In this document: piece by piece, positions 57,513-64,000 of the stretch
Layout of the letters: each line of letters starts with the position of its first letter
How positions within the stretch are numbered: the first letter of the stretch is position 1
NCBI RefSeq assembly: GCF_002803095.1
Contig: NZ_PGLR01000008.1
Span: 96,374 to 160,373, forward strand
Length of the DNA stretch: 64,000 bases
DNA from: Pseudomonas sp. ZH-FAD
GTDB lineage: Bacteria; Pseudomonadota; Gammaproteobacteria; Pseudomonadales; Pseudomonadaceae
Direction: 5' to 3'
Translations under genes and position numbers: made by a program
The notes under the pieces: generated by a model
Seen by the model: only the letters and a program-made list of their open reading frames with translations
Told to the model about the DNA's origin: nothing
Databases searched by the model: none

Positions 57513-57562
57513 GGCCGGCCCTCCAGCTCTTTAGCCTGGTTACGGTTGAACAGGATGATGGG
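57427..57562 (-). repeat. Imperfect direct duplication at the spuG-spuH junction
   Basis: Two copies of the spuG 3' end: 57513-57562 (true gene end) and 57427-57490. Both contain GGTTGAACAGGATGA and GGCCCTCCAG (plus strand). The downstream copy carries about 11 extra bases, which shift its frame relative to spuG and bring it back at the end. Confidence 0.75.
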
Positions 57563-58417
57563 CACGATCAGGATCGCCAGCATCACCACCGCCAGGGCGG
57601 ACGCCACCGGCCAGTCGCGGTTGTTGAAGAACTCCTGCCACAGCACCTTGCCGATCATCAGGGTCTCCGGGCCGCCAAGCAGTTCGGGGATGACGAACTC
57701 GCCGACCACCGGAATGAACACCAGCATGGAGCCGGCGATGATGCCGTTCTTCGACAGCGGCACGGTGATCTTCCAGAAGTTGTTGAAATTGCTCGAACCC
57801 AGGTCGGAGGCGGCCTCCAGCAGACTGAGGTCGTGCTTCACCAGGTTGGCGTAGAGCGGGAGGATCATGAACGGCAGGTACGAATACACGACGCCGATAT
57901 AGACCGCGGTGTTGGTGTTGAGAATCTGCAGCGGCGTATCGATAAGACCAATGCCCATCAGCAGGCTGTTGAGCAGGCCGTTGTTGCCGAGAATGCCCAT
58001 CCAGGCGTAGACGCGGATCAGGATCGCGGTCCAGGTCGGCATCATGATCAGCAGCAGCAGTACGGTCTGGTGCTCTTTCGGCGCACGCGCGATGGCATAG
58101 GCCATCGGGTAGCCGATCACCAGGCAGAGCAAGGTGCTGAAGAAGGCGATCTGCAGCGAACCCAGGTAGGCCGACAGGTACAGGGCATCTTCGCTGAGGA
58201 AGATGTAGTTACCGAAATTCAACAGCAGCGTCAGCTTGTTGTCCGCCCACTGGTAGATTTCCGTATAGGGCGGAATCGCCACGTCGGCTTCGGCGAAGCT
58301 GATCTTCAGCACGATGATGAAGGGCAGCAGGAAGAACATGAACAGCCAGAGGAAGGGTATGCCGATAACGGCATGCCGCCCAGTGGGCAGATAGCGCGCC
58401 AGTTTGCTCGGTTTCAT
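57509..58417 (-). CDS. spuG: Polyamine ABC permease SpuG (PotH-like)
   Basis: 302 aa. Hydrophobic spans begin IGIPFLWLFMFFLLPFIIVL. The coupling motif is LLEAASDLGSSNFNNFWKIT, and MMPTWTAILIRVYAWMGILG is the PotB/PotH signature. The start at 58417 overlaps the spuF stop by four bases (ATGA). The stop overlaps the linker ORF. Works with SpuH as heterodimeric inner-membrane channel for putrescine/spermidine. Confidence 0.94.
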   Translation of the reverse strand: MKPSKLARYLPTGRHAVIGIPFLWLFMFFLLPFIIVLKISFAEADVAIPPYTEIYQWADNKLTLLLNFGNYIFLSEDALYLSAYLGSLQIAFFSTLLCLVIGYPMAYAIARAPKEHQTVLLLLIMMPTWTAILIRVYAWMGILGNNGLLNSLLMGIGLIDTPLQILNTNTAVYIGVVYSYLPFMILPLYANLVKHDLSLLEAASDLGSSNFNNFWKITVPLSKNGIIAGSMLVFIPVVGEFVIPELLGGPETLMIGKVLWQEFFNNRDWPVASALAVVMLAILIVPIILFNRNQAKELEGRP

Positions 58418-59568
58418 GATTGCAGTACCACGCCGCTGTCGTCTTCCCAGTACACCACCACCGGATCGTCCCAGGTCGGGCGCTTGCCGCGGCGCTCGGC
58501 GTTGGCGATGAAGCACTGCACGATCTGCCCGGAAGTGAGCTTGACGTGGTACACCGAGTGACCGCCGAGGTAGGCGATGTCGTGCACGTGACCACGGCTC
58601 CAGTTGTACTCGGGATGCTCGTGGTCATCCGGCAGCGCAGTGGCCATCAGCAGTTTTTCCGGACGCAGGGCGTAGCTGACGGACTTGTTCTCGGCGCGAG
58701 TACTGACGCCATGGCCGATGTAGATCGGCTTGTCCAGATGCGGACAGTCGATGATCGCGTGGTCGGCCTCGTCGCTGGTGATCTGACCGTCGAACAGGTT
58801 GACGTTGCCGATGAACTCACACACCAGGCGGCTGGTCGGCGTCTCGTAGATATCGATCGGGCTACCGGTCTGGGCGATCCAGCCCAGGTGCATGATGGCG
58901 ATGCGCTGGGCCATGGTCATGGCCTCTTCCTGGTCGTGGGTCACCATCACGCAGGTCACGCCGACACGCTCGATGATTTCCACCAGTTCCAGCTGCATCT
59001 GCGAACGCAGCTTCTTGTCCAGCGCGCCCATCGGTTCGTCGAGCAGCAGCAGCTTGGGGCGTTTGGCCAGGGAGCGGGCCAGGGCCACGCGCTGACGCTG
59101 ACCACCGGAGAGCTGGTGTGGCTTGCGCTTGGCGTACTGGGTCATGTGTACCAGCTTGAGCATCTCGGCCACGCGCTCTTCGATCTCGGCCTTGGGCAGC
59201 TTGTCCTGCTGCAGGCCGAAGGCGATGTTCTGCGCCACGGTCATGTGCGGGAACAGCGCGTAGGACTGGAACATCATGTTGATCGGCCGCTGGTAGGGCG
59301 GCATATCGGTGATGTCGACGCCATCGAGGATGATGCGCCCTTCGGTCGGACGCTCGAAGCCGGCAAGCATACGCAGCAGGGTCGACTTGCCGGAGCCGGA
59401 GCCACCCAGCAGGGCGAAGATCTCGCCCTTGTTGATGGTCAGCGAGACGTCGTCGACGGCCACCGTCTCGTCGAACTTCTTGGTCACCCGATCGATCTTG
59501 ACCAGCACCTCTTTCGGTGTCTGATCCCCCTCGAGGGCTTTTTTGTAGGCGCTGGAGGCAACAGCCAT
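58414..59568 (-). CDS. spuF: Polyamine ABC transporter ATPase SpuF (PotG-like)
   Basis: 384 aa. Walker A GGSGSGKST, Q-loop MFQSYALFPHMTV, signature LSGGQRQRVALARSL, Walker B LLLLDEPMGALD and switch His MVTHDQEEAMTM. A C-terminal TOBE/OB regulatory domain (about 290-384) contains SYALRPEKLLM. Energises uptake by SpuG-SpuH. The ATG at 59568 is preceded by a weak GGAAAAC-type site. About 53 bp downstream of spuE. Confidence 0.95.
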   Translation of the reverse strand: MAVASSAYKKALEGDQTPKEVLVKIDRVTKKFDETVAVDDVSLTINKGEIFALLGGSGSGKSTLLRMLAGFERPTEGRIILDGVDITDMPPYQRPINMMFQSYALFPHMTVAQNIAFGLQQDKLPKAEIEERVAEMLKLVHMTQYAKRKPHQLSGGQRQRVALARSLAKRPKLLLLDEPMGALDKKLRSQMQLELVEIIERVGVTCVMVTHDQEEAMTMAQRIAIMHLGWIAQTGSPIDIYETPTSRLVCEFIGNVNLFDGQITSDEADHAIIDCPHLDKPIYIGHGVSTRAENKSVSYALRPEKLLMATALPDDHEHPEYNWSRGHVHDIAYLGGHSVYHVKLTSGQIVQCFIANAERRGKRPTWDDPVVVYWEDDSGVVLQS

Positions 59569-59621
59569 TTAGGAAAACTCCCGGAAGATTGTGCCCGACC
59601 CCTGCGGCCGGGCAGGAACGA

Positions 59622-63134
<3,513 letters not shown>

Positions 63135-63172
63135 TCATGGCACCGCTGACAACTTTCCGTGACTGCGGGCTT

Positions 63173-64000
63173 TCAGACCGACAGGTCACGCAGGGTCAGA
63201 TCCAGGCACTTGCGTGCTTTCTCTACCAGCTCATCCACTTCCGCCTGGCTGATCACCAGTGGTGGCGCAATGATCATGGTGTCGCCCACGGCGCGCATGA
63301 TCAGACCGTTATTAAAGCAGTGGCCGCGGCAGATCATGCCTACCGCCTTGTCACCCGGATAACGTGTGCGCGTCGCCTTGTCCTGTACCAACTCGATGGC
63401 ACCAAGCATGCCGACGCCACGCACTTCGCCCACCAGCGGGTGATCCGCCAGCTCACGTAGACGACGCTGCAAATACGGTGCCGATTCTGCCTTCACCCGC
63501 TCGACGATGCCCTCTTCCTTGAGAATGCGCAGGTTCTCCAGGCCCACCGCTGCCGCCACCGGATGGCCGGAATAGGTGAAGCCGTGATTGAAATCGCCGT
63601 GCGCCTCGATCACCTCGAACACCTTGTCGCTGACGATCAACCCGCCCATCGGTACATAGCCGCTGGTAAGGCCCTTGGCGATGGTCATCAGGTCAGGCTT
63701 GAGATCGTAATACTGGCTGCCGAACCACTCGCCGGTACGGCCGAAACCGCAGATCACTTCGTCGGCGACGAACAGGATGTCGTACTTGCCGAGGATTTCC
63801 TTGATGCGCGGCCAGTAGCTCTCCGGCGGGATGATCACGCCGCCAGCGCCCTGGATCGGCTCGGCAATGAACGCCGCGACGTTCTCTTCGCCCAGCTCGA
63901 GAATCTTCTTCTCCAACTGGTCGGCGGCCCAGATGCCGAAGGCCTCCGGGCTCATATCGCCACCTTCACCGAACCAGTAGGGCTGCGGGATATGGGCGAT
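63173..64000 (-). CDS. spuC: Polyamine-pyruvate aminotransferase SpuC, 5' end missing
   Basis: A class III (omega) aminotransferase, open to the right edge of the window, so the N-terminal part is missing (275 codons visible). PLP-site motifs: FIAEPIQGAGGVIIPP, ILFVADEVICGFGRTGEWFG and the PLP Lys in TIAKGLTSGYVPMGG. It moves an amino group from putrescine and related amines to pyruvate, the first catabolic step after uptake. Its position before spuD and the order spuC-D-E-F-G-H support the name. C-terminus ends LDLTLRDLSV. Confidence 0.92.
   Translation of the reverse strand: MAHIPQPYWFGEGGDMSPEAFGIWAADQLEKKILELGEENVAAFIAEPIQGAGGVIIPPESYWPRIKEILGKYDILFVADEVICGFGRTGEWFGSQYYDLKPDLMTIAKGLTSGYVPMGGLIVSDKVFEVIEAHGDFNHGFTYSGHPVAAAVGLENLRILKEEGIVERVKAESAPYLQRRLRELADHPLVGEVRGVGMLGAIELVQDKATRTRYPGDKAVGMICRGHCFNNGLIMRAVGDTMIIAPPLVISQAEVDELVEKARKCLDLTLRDLSV

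Overview
The window is a gene-dense, GC-rich bacterial chromosome segment from a Pseudomonas. FabY (not FabH) as the initiating ketoacyl synthase, AmgRS, the RimB-RimK pair, the pyrR-pyrB-pseudo-DHOase operon and the spu polyamine operon all point there. The gene order also follows P. aeruginosa PAO1 in three blocks, by my recollection of that map. The intergenic palindromes suggest the P. mendocina/oleovorans/alcaligenes side of the genus, but this is inference. I see no rRNA, tRNA, prophage, insertion sequence or CRISPR.

Layout. (1) 1-4.8 kb, plus strand: tonB3 (cut at the left edge), algH, ruvX, pyrR, pyrB and a non-catalytic dihydroorotase; pyrimidine synthesis with housekeeping genes. 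(2) 5.2-9.8 kb: fabY, then cysQ-nudE on the minus strand, a HAD hydrolase, and a BON-LysM protein. (3) 10-14.6 kb: LysR regulator, fdhD, a YdeP-type molybdopterin oxidoreductase, and a glycine-zipper protein. (4) 14.6-21.4 kb, minus strand: two coupled membrane-associated genes of unknown function, a hotdog thioesterase, an iron alcohol dehydrogenase, and a coupled acyl-CoA dehydrogenase/3-hydroxyacyl-CoA dehydrogenase pair with a divergent LysR gene at 21.6 kb. (5) 22.6-32.4 kb is the most accessory-looking stretch: MFS transporter, Tat-exported aldo/keto reductase, a 55-aa protein, a Baeyer-Villiger-type monooxygenase, a four-gene MlaE/F/D-type lipid ABC operon, and a RecQ helicase. (6) 32.7-39.2 kb: pckA, hslO, a PAP2 phosphatase, hslR, and the coupled rimB-rimK-ldcA operon. 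(7) 39.3-45.2 kb, minus strand: a 1254-aa MASE1-LOV-PAS-GGDEF-EAL protein, then amgR-amgS. (8) 45.4-56.4 kb: tex and a thioesterase, gshA, an RMF-like small protein, argA, argE, pitA with its DUF47 partner, and a CYTH-CHAD protein. (9) 56.5-64 kb, minus strand: spuC (cut at the right edge), spuD, an extra binding protein, spuE, spuF, spuG, spuH; polyamine uptake and transamination.

The most interesting features are these. The c-di-GMP enzyme carries every canonical LOV flavin-photochemistry residue at canonical spacing. The spuG-spuH junction has been duplicated, leaving a 29-codon linker ORF coupled to both neighbours. The spu operon has three polyamine-binding paralogues instead of two. Several families of intergenic palindromes are present, some of which supply the stop codons of the flanking genes. 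Starts quoted are my choices from ribosome-binding sites and family alignment and often differ from the longest open frame.
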